From: SAR86 cluster bacterium SAR86E | GTDB lineage: Bacteria; Pseudomonadota; Gammaproteobacteria; Magnimaribacterales; D2472 | DNA: 64,000 nt | Reading direction: 5' to 3' | NCBI GenBank assembly: GCA_000307935.1 | Contig: AMWX01000008.1 | Span: 124,001 to 188,000, forward strand | Notes under the pieces: generated by a model | What the model was told of the DNA's origin: nothing | Database searches by the model: none | What the model saw: the letters and a program-made list of their open reading frames with translations, nothing else | Translations under genes and position numbers: made by a program | In this document: positions 37,567 through 46,165 of the stretch, in pieces | Numbering within the stretch: the first letter of the stretch is position 1 | Layout of the letters: each line of letters begins with the position of its first letter

Positions 37567-37855
37567 ATCTTTAAATATAGTTATTATTTTTTTGATCGGT
37601 CTTGTTCTTTATAGCCTCTTTTTTGGGGTTGATAATAAGTTGAGTTTTGAAAACCTTCAAAATGAAAATCAAAAAATACTTAAAGAAAATGAAATGCTTA
37701 CTCAAGAAAATAATACCTTAGAATCAAGCATCAAGAGCAGACAAAAAAATGACGCCCATGCTGAAAAATTTGCAAGAGAAGAGCTTAATTTGATATATAA
37801 AGATGAGCAGTTTTTGAGCTTCAAGGAAATCAATCCTAATGAACCTAAAAAATAA
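37553..37855 (+). CDS. ftsB: Cell division protein FtsB
   Basis: FtsB pairs with FtsL and FtsQ in the divisome. From the ATG at 37553 the protein has 100 residues: a membrane segment at ~8-24 ([18 protein letters not shown]), a coiled coil ([19 protein letters not shown]), and [17 protein letters not shown] at the C-terminal end, the usual FtsB ending. The track's start at 37517 is inside eno. It overlaps eno by 14 bp and ispDF by 17 bp; the eno-ftsB-ispD order is conserved. Confidence 0.93.
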   Translation: MSLVKSLNIVIIFLIGLVLYSLFFGVDNKLSFENLQNENQKILKENEMLTQENNTLESSIKSRQKNDAHAEKFAREELNLIYKDEQFLSFKEINPNEPKK

Positions 37856-38993
37856 TATTGCAGTAATCATTCCTGCTGCAGGAAGCAGCAGCCGCTTCGA
37901 TGGAAAGCTACCAAAGCAATTTTTAAATATTGGACATGAAACAGTTCTGGAAAAAACTGTAAACTTATTTCTTGGCATCACAAGCGTTAAAAAAATATTT
38001 GTAGCAATCAATCCTGCCGAAAAAATTATTCAATCACAGTCTTTTTATGACCACTCTAGAATAAATATTGTTGAGGGTGGCAATTCGAGAAGCCAATCTG
38101 TGCTGAATGCACTGGATGAAATTGATGATGATATTTCAATCGTAGCAATTCACGATGCTGCAAGACCTTGGCTGCGTAAAGATCATTTTAATGATCTTTT
38201 ATCAGAATTTATTAATGATCAAAATATTCATGGAGTTTATCCAGTCATTCCAATCTCAGACTCACTGAGAATGAATAGCAAATCAGGCCCAATACCTGTT
38301 CAAAGAGAGGATTTTCTTGGGGTACAAACACCTCAAATTTTTTATATTGATAATTTAAAAAAAGCATTTAAACAAGCAAATAAGAAAGATCTAAATTTTA
38401 GCGACGAATCGCAACTCATGGAGTATGCAGGCTTCAAGATATCTTCAATACCCGGTGATACATCAAATTCTAAAATCACATATAAAGATGATCTACCAGA
38501 TAATCATCAACAAGATAGTCGAGTGGGTCGCGGTGTAGATTTTCATAAATTTGAATCTGGCAATGGAATCATCTTGGGAAATGTTCATATAGAATGCGAC
38601 AAAAAGATAGTAGCCCACTCAGATGGCGATATTGTGCTGCATGCAATTGCGGATGCTTTGCTAGGAGCAGCAGGTTTGCGGGATATTGGTTATTATTTTC
38701 CTGACAATGATCCCAAAAATAAAAATATAAGCAGTCTCAAAATACTTCAAAAATGCATAGACCTTTTAAATAAGGAGTCTTTGGAGCCTAGCAATATTGA
38801 TTTTGTTATCGTTTGTGAGGAGCCTAAAATTGGACCTTATGTTAACTATATCAAACAATCCCTCTCTTCAATCTTAAACATCCAAGAAAATCATATTGGA
38901 GTTAAAGCAACTACAACAGAGAAGATGGGAATAATTGGAGATGGGAATGGTATTGCAGTATTTGCAATAGCATCTTTAAGGAAGGGCTCATGA
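37839..38993 (+). CDS. ispDF: Bifunctional IspD-IspF enzyme of the MEP isoprenoid pathway
   Basis: Residues 1 to ~222 are the MEP cytidylyltransferase IspD: IPAAGSSSRFDGKLPKQFL, IAIHDAARPWL, GVQTPQIF. Residues ~228-384 are the MECDP synthase IspF: RVGRGVDFHKF with metal ligands D234 and H236, the HSDGDIVLHAIADALLGA segment, FPDNDP, and ATTTEKMGIIGDG. The two catalyse the third and fifth steps toward IPP and DMAPP, precursors of undecaprenyl phosphate and quinones. In most gammaproteobacteria they are separate neighbouring genes; a single frame with a ~6-residue junction is a fusion. It overlaps surE by 4 bp. Confidence 0.94.
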   Translation: MNLKNNIAVIIPAAGSSSRFDGKLPKQFLNIGHETVLEKTVNLFLGITSVKKIFVAINPAEKIIQSQSFYDHSRINIVEGGNSRSQSVLNALDEIDDDISIVAIHDAARPWLRKDHFNDLLSEFINDQNIHGVYPVIPISDSLRMNSKSGPIPVQREDFLGVQTPQIFYIDNLKKAFKQANKKDLNFSDESQLMEYAGFKISSIPGDTSNSKITYKDDLPDNHQQDSRVGRGVDFHKFESGNGIILGNVHIECDKKIVAHSDGDIVLHAIADALLGAAGLRDIGYYFPDNDPKNKNISSLKILQKCIDLLNKESLEPSNIDFVIVCEEPKIGPYVNYIKQSLSSILNIQENHIGVKATTTEKMGIIGDGNGIAVFAIASLRKGS

Positions 38994-39739
38994 ATATTCT
39001 TTTAACAAATGATGATGGTTATAAGGCTTCAGGTATTAATGCATTATTTAAATCTTTAAGTTTGGAGCATAATGTTTATTTAATTGCACCAAAAGAAAAC
39101 TGTAGTGGCATGAGTGCAGCTATAAGCCTGCGCAAGGAAATAGAGGTTAAAGAAATCTCTAAAAATATTTTTTCAGTATCTGGCACTCCAGCAGATTGTT
39201 CTTATCTAGGATTGCTTTCAGTAATACCTAACTCAATTGAAATGATTGTTTCTGGTATAAATTTAGGTGCGAATTTAGGAGAAGATATTTTTTATTCTGG
39301 TACTGTGGGCGCTGCAATTGCAGGACGAAGGCTTGATTATGTTCCTGTGGCTTTCTCAGTTTCAGCTTACTCTCCAGAAAATCTTCAATTTATTTCGGAA
39401 ACTGCATCCATTATTACAAATCAGGTTGCGAAACTTCCTTCTGATAAAAACTTACTTGTAAATGTAAATTTTCCTGATCTGCCGTCTTCTAAAGTCAAAG
39501 GAACGCGCATCACTTCACTTGGTAAAAGAGGTACTCCCGATATACCTGATCTTACTAGGGTGCAAGATGCTTCTAAATTCTATAGTTTTGGTCCCTCAGG
39601 AAAGTTGTTGCCTGATCAGTTGGGCACAGATATTCAAGCGATTGAAGAAAATTATATTTCAATATCAATACTTGATTACAACCTAACATCTGAAGAAATG
39701 AATTGGGATTTTTATAAGGAAATTTTTAACTGTGAATAG
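38990..39739 (+). CDS. surE: 5'/3'-nucleotidase SurE
   Basis: SurE is a metal-dependent nucleoside monophosphate phosphatase. The metal-binding N-terminus ILLTNDDGYKASG, the APKENCSGMSAAI region, SGINLGANLGEDIFYSGTVGAA and the VNFPDLP segment are diagnostic. Length 249 is normal. truD, which usually lies between ispF and surE, is missing. It overlaps pcm by 8 bp. Confidence 0.96.
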   Translation: MNILLTNDDGYKASGINALFKSLSLEHNVYLIAPKENCSGMSAAISLRKEIEVKEISKNIFSVSGTPADCSYLGLLSVIPNSIEMIVSGINLGANLGEDIFYSGTVGAAIAGRRLDYVPVAFSVSAYSPENLQFISETASIITNQVAKLPSDKNLLVNVNFPDLPSSKVKGTRITSLGKRGTPDIPDLTRVQDASKFYSFGPSGKLLPDQLGTDIQAIEENYISISILDYNLTSEEMNWDFYKEIFNCE

Positions 39740-40409
39740 TTCGGGTTTTACTTTTACACGTGTCAAGGATCAAATGATTCAGCAATTGCTTGAGATGGAC
39801 ATCAAAGATTTTCGTGTTCTTGATGCATTAAGCCAAGTCCCTAGACACATTTTTTTAGACGAAGCGCTGTGGAGTAGAGCCTATGAAAATAGAGCATTAA
39901 CAATTGGCTACAAACAAACAATTTCTCAACCTTATATAGTTGCTCGAATGACCGAACATTTAGTTTCACACACATCCAAAAGGGGCAAAGTGCTCAAAAA
40001 TGTTCTCGAGATAGGTTCTGGCTGCGGCTACCAATCTGCTGTTTTATCTTATTTTGCAAAAGATGTTTTTGCAGTTGAAAGAATCAAGCCTCTAGTTACA
40101 AAGTCTAGAGAAAATCTTAGCAAGCTAAAAATTAGAAATGTTATTTTTAAGCACGCAGATGGATTTAATGGATGGGAAGAAGATCTTAAATTTGATGGGA
40201 TTATTTGTGCAGCTGCACCCAGAGCATATCCTGAAGAATTACTTGAACTATTAGAGATAGGGGGGAAACTTGTTATTCCAGTTGGGAATGAGGGCCAGCA
40301 AAAACTTTTTGTTGTTACAAAAAAAAGTAACACTGAAAATGAGGAGATCATTCATGAAGAAGTTGCATTTGTGCCCATGTTGCCAGGCATTTCAAATGGT
40401 GAGGTATGA
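39732..40409 (+). CDS. pcm: Protein-L-isoaspartate O-methyltransferase
   Basis: Pcm repairs isoaspartyl residues in aged proteins with S-adenosylmethionine. YKQTISQPYIVARMTE, the SAM motif LEIGSGCGYQSAVLSYFAK and the late GGKLVIPVG are typical. Length 225 is slightly longer than in E. coli (208). The start is GTG within the end of surE. It overlaps the DUF368 gene by 4 bp. Confidence 0.95.
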   Translation: MNSSGFTFTRVKDQMIQQLLEMDIKDFRVLDALSQVPRHIFLDEALWSRAYENRALTIGYKQTISQPYIVARMTEHLVSHTSKRGKVLKNVLEIGSGCGYQSAVLSYFAKDVFAVERIKPLVTKSRENLSKLKIRNVIFKHADGFNGWEEDLKFDGIICAAAPRAYPEELLELLEIGGKLVIPVGNEGQQKLFVVTKKSNTENEEIIHEEVAFVPMLPGISNGEV

Positions 40410-41134
40410 TAGAAAATAATAGGATTAAATATTCTCTAGCAGGTTTCTTTATGGGGGTTGCAGAATTAATTCCGGGTATTTCTGGGGCCACTGTTGCAGT
40501 AATCTTTAAAATTTATCCAAATTTAATGACTATTCTGAGTAAATTAAGAATAAAACATTTATCGTTCAGCCTTTCATCCCTCTCAAAAAAATTCCAATTT
40601 GATCTTCTTCTCCCTCTGATATTCTCAATGATAGCTGCGATTATTTTATGCTCTAAGGCAATTAACTTCTTACTAAACAACTATGAAGAAAATTTTTTAA
40701 CATTTCTGGGTTGCTTGATGATCATCTTATCTCTCCAAATTATAAATTTTTTTAAAGGTATCTTGCATCAAAAAAAACTTTTCATTTTTATATTTTTAGG
40801 TACCAGTATTGGATTCATATTAGGGCAATTAGATGTTGAGTCTGAAAATATTTCAATTTTTTATTTAATCTTAAGCGGAGTTTTGGCTTTTTCTTTTTTT
40901 CTTATACCTGGAATTTCAGGCAGCTCAATGTTGGTTGTTTTGGGGATTTATAGTCCCATTATTGGAGCAATAGCTAACTTTAATTTCGATATTTTGATTC
41001 CATTTGCACTGGGATGTTTAATCTCTCTCTTGCTTTTACCTAGATTAATTCTTTCAATTTATTCATCTTATGAACAGAGCTTGCTTTATCTTTTTTCTGG
41101 GTTAATTGCCTCATCCGGATTGCTCTTGCTGTGA
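40406..41134 (+). CDS. DUF368 family membrane protein, probable undecaprenyl phosphate translocase
   Basis: The protein has about eight hydrophobic segments and two inverted-looking halves, each with a PGISG motif: GVAELIPGISGATVAV near residue 17 and FFLIPGISGSSMLVV near 165. This is the DUF368 signature; family members (named PopT) were recently shown to return undecaprenyl phosphate to the cytoplasmic face. Length 242 is near the lower end of the family. It is inserted between pcm and nlpD, which are usually adjacent, and overlaps both by 4 bp. Confidence 0.85.
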   Translation: MIENNRIKYSLAGFFMGVAELIPGISGATVAVIFKIYPNLMTILSKLRIKHLSFSLSSLSKKFQFDLLLPLIFSMIAAIILCSKAINFLLNNYEENFLTFLGCLMIILSLQIINFFKGILHQKKLFIFIFLGTSIGFILGQLDVESENISIFYLILSGVLAFSFFLIPGISGSSMLVVLGIYSPIIGAIANFNFDILIPFALGCLISLLLLPRLILSIYSSYEQSLLYLFSGLIASSGLLLL

Positions 41135-41781
41135 TCAAATTTCAAAATCATTTTAAATTATTAATTCTTGTGCTGTTATCAAGTTGCTCCAGCCTTGATT
41201 TTTTTCAGAGTGCCTACTCAGATTTTGTGCCTTCATTATATAAAGAGAGCTATATCGTACAGCCAGGAGACTCTATTTGGTCTATCTCAATTAAACAAAA
41301 CTTAGATGTAAATTTATTAATTGAAAATAATAATTTAGAAAACCCTTTTATTATTTATCCAAATCAAAAATTAATTCTAAGAAGGGAAAAGAGTAACAAT
41401 AATTATGTAGAGAATTCTAAAATTACAGAATGGCATTACCCTTTAGGCAAGAAATCAAAAAATATAATTAATGATGAGGCATGGCTAATCATTAAAGAGC
41501 CCAAAGGTACTCCTATTCATTCAATATATAGTGGAAAGATTGTAGTTTCAGGACCTGATATTCCAGGGTATGGAAACTTAGTAATGATTTCTCATCCAAA
41601 TGGTTTTTTAAGTTTATACGCTCATTGCGATAGGATCTTCGTTAATACAGGAGATGAGGTAAAAAAAGGTGAGGTCATAGCCCAGATTGGCAATTCAGAA
41701 GCAGCTTATCCTATGTTACGGTTTCAGTTAAGGAAGAATGGCAAGCCTATGATGAATGATAAACTAGATTTTTTATTTTAA
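41131..41781 (+). CDS. nlpD: NlpD-like murein hydrolase activator lipoprotein (LysM and degenerate M23)
   Basis: A lipobox (VLLSSC) predicts an outer membrane lipoprotein. LysM occupies residues ~43-90 (YIVQPGDSIWSISIKQN). The M23 domain spans ~120-216 (GYGNLVMISHPNGFLSLYAHCD). The catalytic HxH motif is replaced by LRFQLR and the first zinc motif is also absent, so it is probably non-catalytic like E. coli NlpD, which activates AmiC. The start is GTG overlapping the DUF368 stop. rpoS, normally next, is missing. Length 216 is compact. Confidence 0.86.
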   Translation: MIKFQNHFKLLILVLLSSCSSLDFFQSAYSDFVPSLYKESYIVQPGDSIWSISIKQNLDVNLLIENNNLENPFIIYPNQKLILRREKSNNNYVENSKITEWHYPLGKKSKNIINDEAWLIIKEPKGTPIHSIYSGKIVVSGPDIPGYGNLVMISHPNGFLSLYAHCDRIFVNTGDEVKKGEVIAQIGNSEAAYPMLRFQLRKNGKPMMNDKLDFLF

Positions 41782-41796
41782 AATTCTTCGCATTAA

Positions 41797-42120
41797 TTAC
41801 TTTTCAAGAAGATGCTTCTTATCTTTAATATCCGCATACTCATTAGCCTCAGGGAGCTGGTCTTTTTCTTCTGTAATATTTGGCCAAATTTCACTTAGCT
41901 CAGCATTGATTTCAATAAAATCTATTTGATCTTCAGGTAATTCATCTTCAGAAAAAATTGCATCTACAGGACACTCAGGCTCACATAACGCACAATCAAT
42001 GCATTCTTCTGGATGAATTACAAGAAAATTTGGACCTTCATAAAAACAATCAACAGGACATACTTCAACGCAGTCTGTATGTTTACATTTAATACATGAT
42101 TCAGTAACTATGAATGCCAT
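41797..42120 (-). CDS. fdxA: 7Fe ferredoxin FdxA (FdI type)
   Basis: This 107-residue protein is very close to Azotobacter ferredoxin I. The N-terminal cysteine set [18 protein letters not shown] and second set [17 protein letters not shown] bind a [3Fe-4S] and a [4Fe-4S] cluster. A C-terminal extension ([15 protein letters not shown]) is characteristic. In Pseudomonas fdxA lies just after rpoS; here it follows nlpD directly on the opposite strand, 15 bp away. Confidence 0.96.
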   Translation of the reverse strand: MAFIVTESCIKCKHTDCVEVCPVDCFYEGPNFLVIHPEECIDCALCEPECPVDAIFSEDELPEDQIDFIEINAELSEIWPNITEEKDQLPEANEYADIKDKKHLLEK

Positions 42121-42212
42121 TTATTTTAAGTATTGATATATAGTTGCAATTAAGATTAATCGATTTTAGCAATGACTTTTATACAAGTCAGCATGAATTT
42201 AAGAATATTTAA

Positions 42213-42257
42213 TTTTACTTTTTTATAATTTATTATATACTGTATAGATATACAGTA
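42213..42257 (+). promoter_or_regulatory. recA promoter with overlapping LexA (SOS) box
   Basis: TACTGTATAGATATACAGTA at 42238-42257 matches the gammaproteobacterial LexA box (CTGT-N8-ACAG with TA flanks). A -10 hexamer TATACT (42236-42241) overlaps its left arm; TTTTAC (42213-42218) lies 17 bp upstream as a -35. LexA bound here would block RNA polymerase. Confidence 0.93.
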
Positions 42258-42273
42258 ATAAATGGAGTTAATT

Positions 42274-43281
42274 ATGTCTGACAAAGATAAAAACTTGAAC
42301 GAAGCGCTATCACAAATTGAAAAACAATTTGGTAAAGGCACCGTTATGAAGATGGGTGATAGGGAGATAGTAGATATACCATCAGTCTCAACAGGTTCTC
42401 TCGGTCTGGATATTGCTCTTGGAATTGGAGGCCTTCCTAAAGGAAGAGTGGTCGAAATTTTTGGCCCTGAATCATCAGGTAAAACAACTTTAACTCTTCA
42501 GGCTATTGCCGAGTGTCAAAAAGCTGGAGGCACTGCTGCTTTTATTGATGCAGAGCATGCTCTTGATCCAAATTATGCTGAAAAACTTGGCGTTGATGTT
42601 GATGAGTTGCTTCTTTCTCAGCCAGATACTGGTGAGCAAGCATTAGAGGTTACAGATATGCTTGTAAAATCTGGCAGTGTTGACTTGATTGTTGTAGATT
42701 CAGTTGCAGCTTTAACTCCTCGTGCAGAAATTGAAGGAGATATGGGTGACCATCATGTTGGATTGCAAGCCCGTCTGATGTCACAAGCACTCAGAAAGAT
42801 CACCGGAAATATTCAGCGATCTAATGCAATGGTAATTTTTATTAACCAAATTAGAATGAAAATTGGTGTGATGTTTGGAAATCCTGAAACTACTACAGGC
42901 GGAAATGCTCTTAAATTTTATTCATCCGTTCGTTTAGATATTCGCAGGATTGGTGCTGTAAAAGAGGGCGAGGAGGTTGTTGGTAACGAAACTAGAGTGA
43001 AGGTTGTTAAGAATAAAGTTTCCCCTCCGTTTAAACAGGCTGAATTTCAAATCATGTATGGTGAAGGTATTAATACAGAAGGTGAAATTCTAGAGTTAGG
43101 TCAAAAATTAGAATTAGTTGAAAAATCTGGATCTTGGTATAGTCACAATGGAGAGAAAATTGGCCAAGGCAAGGTAAATGCAAGTAAATTCTTAAGAGAA
43201 AATACTAAGATTAGAGATACCTTAGTTAAAGAAATAAGAAATGCATATATTCCTTCTGCCAAGAAAGCAGCTAAGAAATAA
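42274..43281 (+). CDS. recA: Recombinase RecA
   Basis: RecA forms filaments on single-stranded DNA, drives strand exchange and triggers LexA self-cleavage. Walker [10 protein letters not shown] lies near residue 66, followed by [37 protein letters not shown] and [21 protein letters not shown]. The track starts at 42262, but GGAG at 42265-42268 is then part of the coding region; the ATG at 42274 ([12 protein letters not shown]) uses it as a Shine-Dalgarno and gives 335 residues. recX is not downstream. Confidence 0.98.
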   Translation: MSDKDKNLNEALSQIEKQFGKGTVMKMGDREIVDIPSVSTGSLGLDIALGIGGLPKGRVVEIFGPESSGKTTLTLQAIAECQKAGGTAAFIDAEHALDPNYAEKLGVDVDELLLSQPDTGEQALEVTDMLVKSGSVDLIVVDSVAALTPRAEIEGDMGDHHVGLQARLMSQALRKITGNIQRSNAMVIFINQIRMKIGVMFGNPETTTGGNALKFYSSVRLDIRRIGAVKEGEEVVGNETRVKVVKNKVSPPFKQAEFQIMYGEGINTEGEILELGQKLELVEKSGSWYSHNGEKIGQGKVNASKFLRENTKIRDTLVKEIRNAYIPSAKKAAKK

Positions 43282-43344
43282 TTCGTTTTAAACTTGTTAT
43301 GCAGTCTTAAAATTGATTAAGATACTCTCAAGTAGGAGAGAAAA

Positions 43345-44523
43345 ATGTCAAACAATGCATATATAGTTTCAGCTGTTCGTACTGCTGGTGGAAAAAAGAA
43401 TGGAAGTTTAAGCCAATGGCATCCAGCCGATCTTGGTGCAAAAGTATTAGATGAGCTCGTTCATCAGTCTGGTATTGACCCTGCCTTAATAGATGATGTT
43501 ATTTTTGGTTGTGTAGATCAGGTTGGAGCTCAGTCAGGAAATGTTGCAAGAAATGCAATTTTAGCATCCAGCCTTCCAGAGTCTGTTCCGGGAACCTCAG
43601 TAGATCGTCAATGTGGATCATCTCAGCAAGCAATTCATTTTGCTATTCAGGCAGTTATGTCTGGTACTCAAGATGTCGTAATAGGTGGAGGGGTAGAAGT
43701 AATGTCAATGGTGCCAATTGGGGCCAGCATTAAGGATGGTTTTGATGCGGGTCACGGACTTCCCTTTGATTCTGATGGAATGAAAGAAAGATATCCTGGC
43801 ATATTTTTTTCACAATTCACAGGTGCTGAGCTCATGGCTGAAAAATGGAACTTATCCAGAGAAGATTTAGACAAGTTTGCACTTAGCAGTCATCAAAAAG
43901 CTTCTGCAGCTGTAGAAGGCAAATACTTTGATAGAGAAATTCTTCCTGTTCAAGCTAAAAATGCAGAAGGAAAAACTGATATGCTATTTAATGACGAGGG
44001 TATAAGATATGATGCAAGTCTTGATGCTCTTTCAGGTTTAAATCCAGTGACTGAGGGCGGAGTCATTACTGCCGGTAATGCAAGCCAGATAACAGATGGT
44101 GCTGCAGCACTTATGATATGCAATGATGAAGGGCTCAAAAAGGTAAAAGCAGATCCAAGAGCAAGGATTGTTGGTATTAGTGTTGTTGGGGATGATCCAA
44201 TCATGATGCTTGGTGGTCCAATACCGGCCTCTCATAAAGTTTTAAAAGCTACTAATCTCAATATTAATAATATTGATCTTTATGAAGTAAATGAGGCTTT
44301 TGCTCCTGTTCCATTGTCATGGGCAATTGAGCTTAAGGCAGATCTAACAAAATTAAATGTTAACGGAGGCGCCATGGCACTTGGCCATCCATTAGGTGCT
44401 ACTGGAGCCAAGCTTATGACTACATTGCTTCACGAACTTGAAAGAACCAATGGTAAATACGGGCTTCAAGCTATTTGTGAGGGTGGAGGAACAGCAAACG
44501 CAACAATTATTGAGAGACTTTAG
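43345..44523 (+). CDS. Acetyl-CoA C-acyltransferase (thiolase)
   Basis: This is a thiolase that cleaves 3-ketoacyl-CoA or, in reverse, condenses acyl-CoAs. The acyl-accepting cysteine lies in SVDRQCGSSQQAIHF (residue ~93). The other active-site elements are EVNEAFAPVPL, GGAMALGHPLGATGA and CEGGGTANATIIERL. The last motif, with CEGGG followed by A-N-A, is the form seen in FadA6/steroid-type thiolases rather than the usual CxGGGxG of AtoB. A good Shine-Dalgarno (AGGAGAG) precedes the ATG. No fadB partner is adjacent. Substrate length is not clear. Confidence 0.88.
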   Translation: MSNNAYIVSAVRTAGGKKNGSLSQWHPADLGAKVLDELVHQSGIDPALIDDVIFGCVDQVGAQSGNVARNAILASSLPESVPGTSVDRQCGSSQQAIHFAIQAVMSGTQDVVIGGGVEVMSMVPIGASIKDGFDAGHGLPFDSDGMKERYPGIFFSQFTGAELMAEKWNLSREDLDKFALSSHQKASAAVEGKYFDREILPVQAKNAEGKTDMLFNDEGIRYDASLDALSGLNPVTEGGVITAGNASQITDGAAALMICNDEGLKKVKADPRARIVGISVVGDDPIMMLGGPIPASHKVLKATNLNINNIDLYEVNEAFAPVPLSWAIELKADLTKLNVNGGAMALGHPLGATGAKLMTTLLHELERTNGKYGLQAICEGGGTANATIIERL

Positions 44524-45804
44524 TTATTTGTTCTTAAAGTGTTCAAAGATTGTTTTTATATCTTCTAATGTTCCAATAGAGCTTTGACCATCTCGGTGTT
44601 TAAGCTCTATTTCTTTTTTTTCAATATAATTCTTACCAATAATTACATTCATTGGGATCCCGATCAGTTCAGCATCTTTCATTTTAGTTCCGTATCCATC
44701 TTTTCTGTCATCAAGAATTACCTCATATCCCATTGATAAAAAATCTTCATATAAACTCAAAGCAGCTTTTGTAATTTTTTCATCCTTATCAAATCCAATG
44801 GCAACAATATTAACTTCATACGGAGCAATCGATTCAGGCCAAATGATTCCATTTTTATCATTATTTTGTTCTATTGCAGCGGCAACAAGTCTGGAAACCC
44901 CAATACCATAACAACCCATTAATAGGTTTTCTTTTTTGCCCTCATGATTCAAAACATTGGAACCCATCGCATCAGAATAAACTCTCCCAAGTTGAAAGAT
45001 ATGACCTACCTCAATTCCTTTTTTAATCTGAATAACTCCTTTACCATCTGGAGATGGTTTCCCTTCAAGCGAATTTAAATCCTCTCCTTTCTTAAGCAAA
45101 AGTTCAGTATTAATAGCAAATTCTGACCCATTACTTACAGCAATAGTATCTTCTCCATTTTCAGCTAGCACATGGAATTCTTCTGACGCGTCCCCCCCAA
45201 TAGCTCCTGAGTCCGCTTTAACAATCTTAAATTCAAGACCTACTCTACTAATAATATTTTTATATGTGTCCCTCATTTTCATATAAGATTTTTGAAGTGA
45301 CTCTTCGTTTAGATCAAAACTATAGGAGTCTTTCATTAAGAACTCTCTTCCTCTCATGACCCCATACCTTGGCCTAACTTCATCTCTAAATTTAGTTTGA
45401 ATTTGATATAGATTTAGAGGAAGCTCCTTATAACTTTTTACATTGTTCCTTATTAAATCTGTTATGACCTCTTCGTGCGTTGGTCCAAGACAAAAATCTC
45501 TTTCATGTCTGTCTTGAATTCTTAGTAACTCTGGACCCATTTTTTTCCATCTTTTAGTCTCTTCCCATAATTCTTTTGGCTGAACCATGGGCATCAAAAC
45601 TTCTTGCGCTCCAGATGCATTCATTTCTTCTCTTACTATATTTTCTACCTTCCTTAAAACCCTAAGCCCAAGAGGGAGCCATGTATATATTCCTGAAGCA
45701 ACTTTCCTTATCATCCCAGCTCTTAGCATAAGTTGATGACTAATAACCTCAGCATCTTGGGGCGTATCTTTTAAAGTGGGTAAAAAAATCTTAGACCAAA
45801 ACAT
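44524..45804 (-). CDS. proS: Prolyl-tRNA synthetase, compact form lacking the editing insertion
   Basis: This is a class II synthetase charging tRNA-Pro. Motif 1 and 2 regions are clear: [43 protein letters not shown]. Motif 3 is [15 protein letters not shown]-terminal anticodon-binding domain follows ([20 protein letters not shown]). With 426 residues it lacks the ~180-residue INS editing domain of the E. coli type (572) and is like the alphaproteobacterial and mitochondrial form. Its stop is adjacent to the stop of the convergent thiolase gene. Confidence 0.93.
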   Translation of the reverse strand: MFWSKIFLPTLKDTPQDAEVISHQLMLRAGMIRKVASGIYTWLPLGLRVLRKVENIVREEMNASGAQEVLMPMVQPKELWEETKRWKKMGPELLRIQDRHERDFCLGPTHEEVITDLIRNNVKSYKELPLNLYQIQTKFRDEVRPRYGVMRGREFLMKDSYSFDLNEESLQKSYMKMRDTYKNIISRVGLEFKIVKADSGAIGGDASEEFHVLAENGEDTIAVSNGSEFAINTELLLKKGEDLNSLEGKPSPDGKGVIQIKKGIEVGHIFQLGRVYSDAMGSNVLNHEGKKENLLMGCYGIGVSRLVAAAIEQNNDKNGIIWPESIAPYEVNIVAIGFDKDEKITKAALSLYEDFLSMGYEVILDDRKDGYGTKMKDAELIGIPMNVIIGKNYIEKKEIELKHRDGQSSIGTLEDIKTIFEHFKNK

Positions 45805-45858
45805 TTTTTATATTTGAATTTTCATTTAGTTTATAATTCTATATTTTTTTAGAGACTT

Positions 45859-46143
45859 ATGCCGATTTATGAATATAAATGCTCAAAATGTGGGCATCAA
45901 TTTGAGATAATTCAGAGATTTTCAGATAATCCAATTGAAACTTGTCCTGAATGTGATGAAAACTCAGTTAAAAAACTTGTGTCTGCTCCATCATTCAGAC
46001 TTAAAGGTGGAGGTTGGTACGAAACTGATTTTAAAACTGGGTCTAAAAAGAATATAGTAGACTCCAAGGATGAAAAAATAAAACAATCAAAAGATAAAAC
46101 TAAAACTACTGAAAAATCAAAAAATACAAGCTCTGATACCTAA
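45859..46143 (+). CDS. FmdB-family zinc ribbon protein
   Basis: The N-terminal ~45 residues form a zinc ribbon: PIYEYKCSKCGHQFE, then CPECDENSVKKLVSAPSFRL. Two CxxC pairs can bind zinc. A conserved GGGWYETDFK follows, then a disordered Lys/Asp/Ser-rich tail. The family (FmdB/YfcZ-type regulatory proteins) has no firmly known biochemical role. It is commonly found just ahead of aspS, as here. A TATAAT (45832-45837) lies ~20 bp before the start. Confidence 0.85.
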   Translation: MPIYEYKCSKCGHQFEIIQRFSDNPIETCPECDENSVKKLVSAPSFRLKGGGWYETDFKTGSKKNIVDSKDEKIKQSKDKTKTTEKSKNTSSDT

Positions 46144-46165
46144 TATTTTAAAAGAGAGATAAAAC

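Noticed and set aside
45814-45837. Full sigma-70 promoter TTGAAT/TATAAT before the FmdB-family gene
   Set aside because: The spacing is only 12 bp; the TATAAT may be used, but this pair is not a valid promoter.
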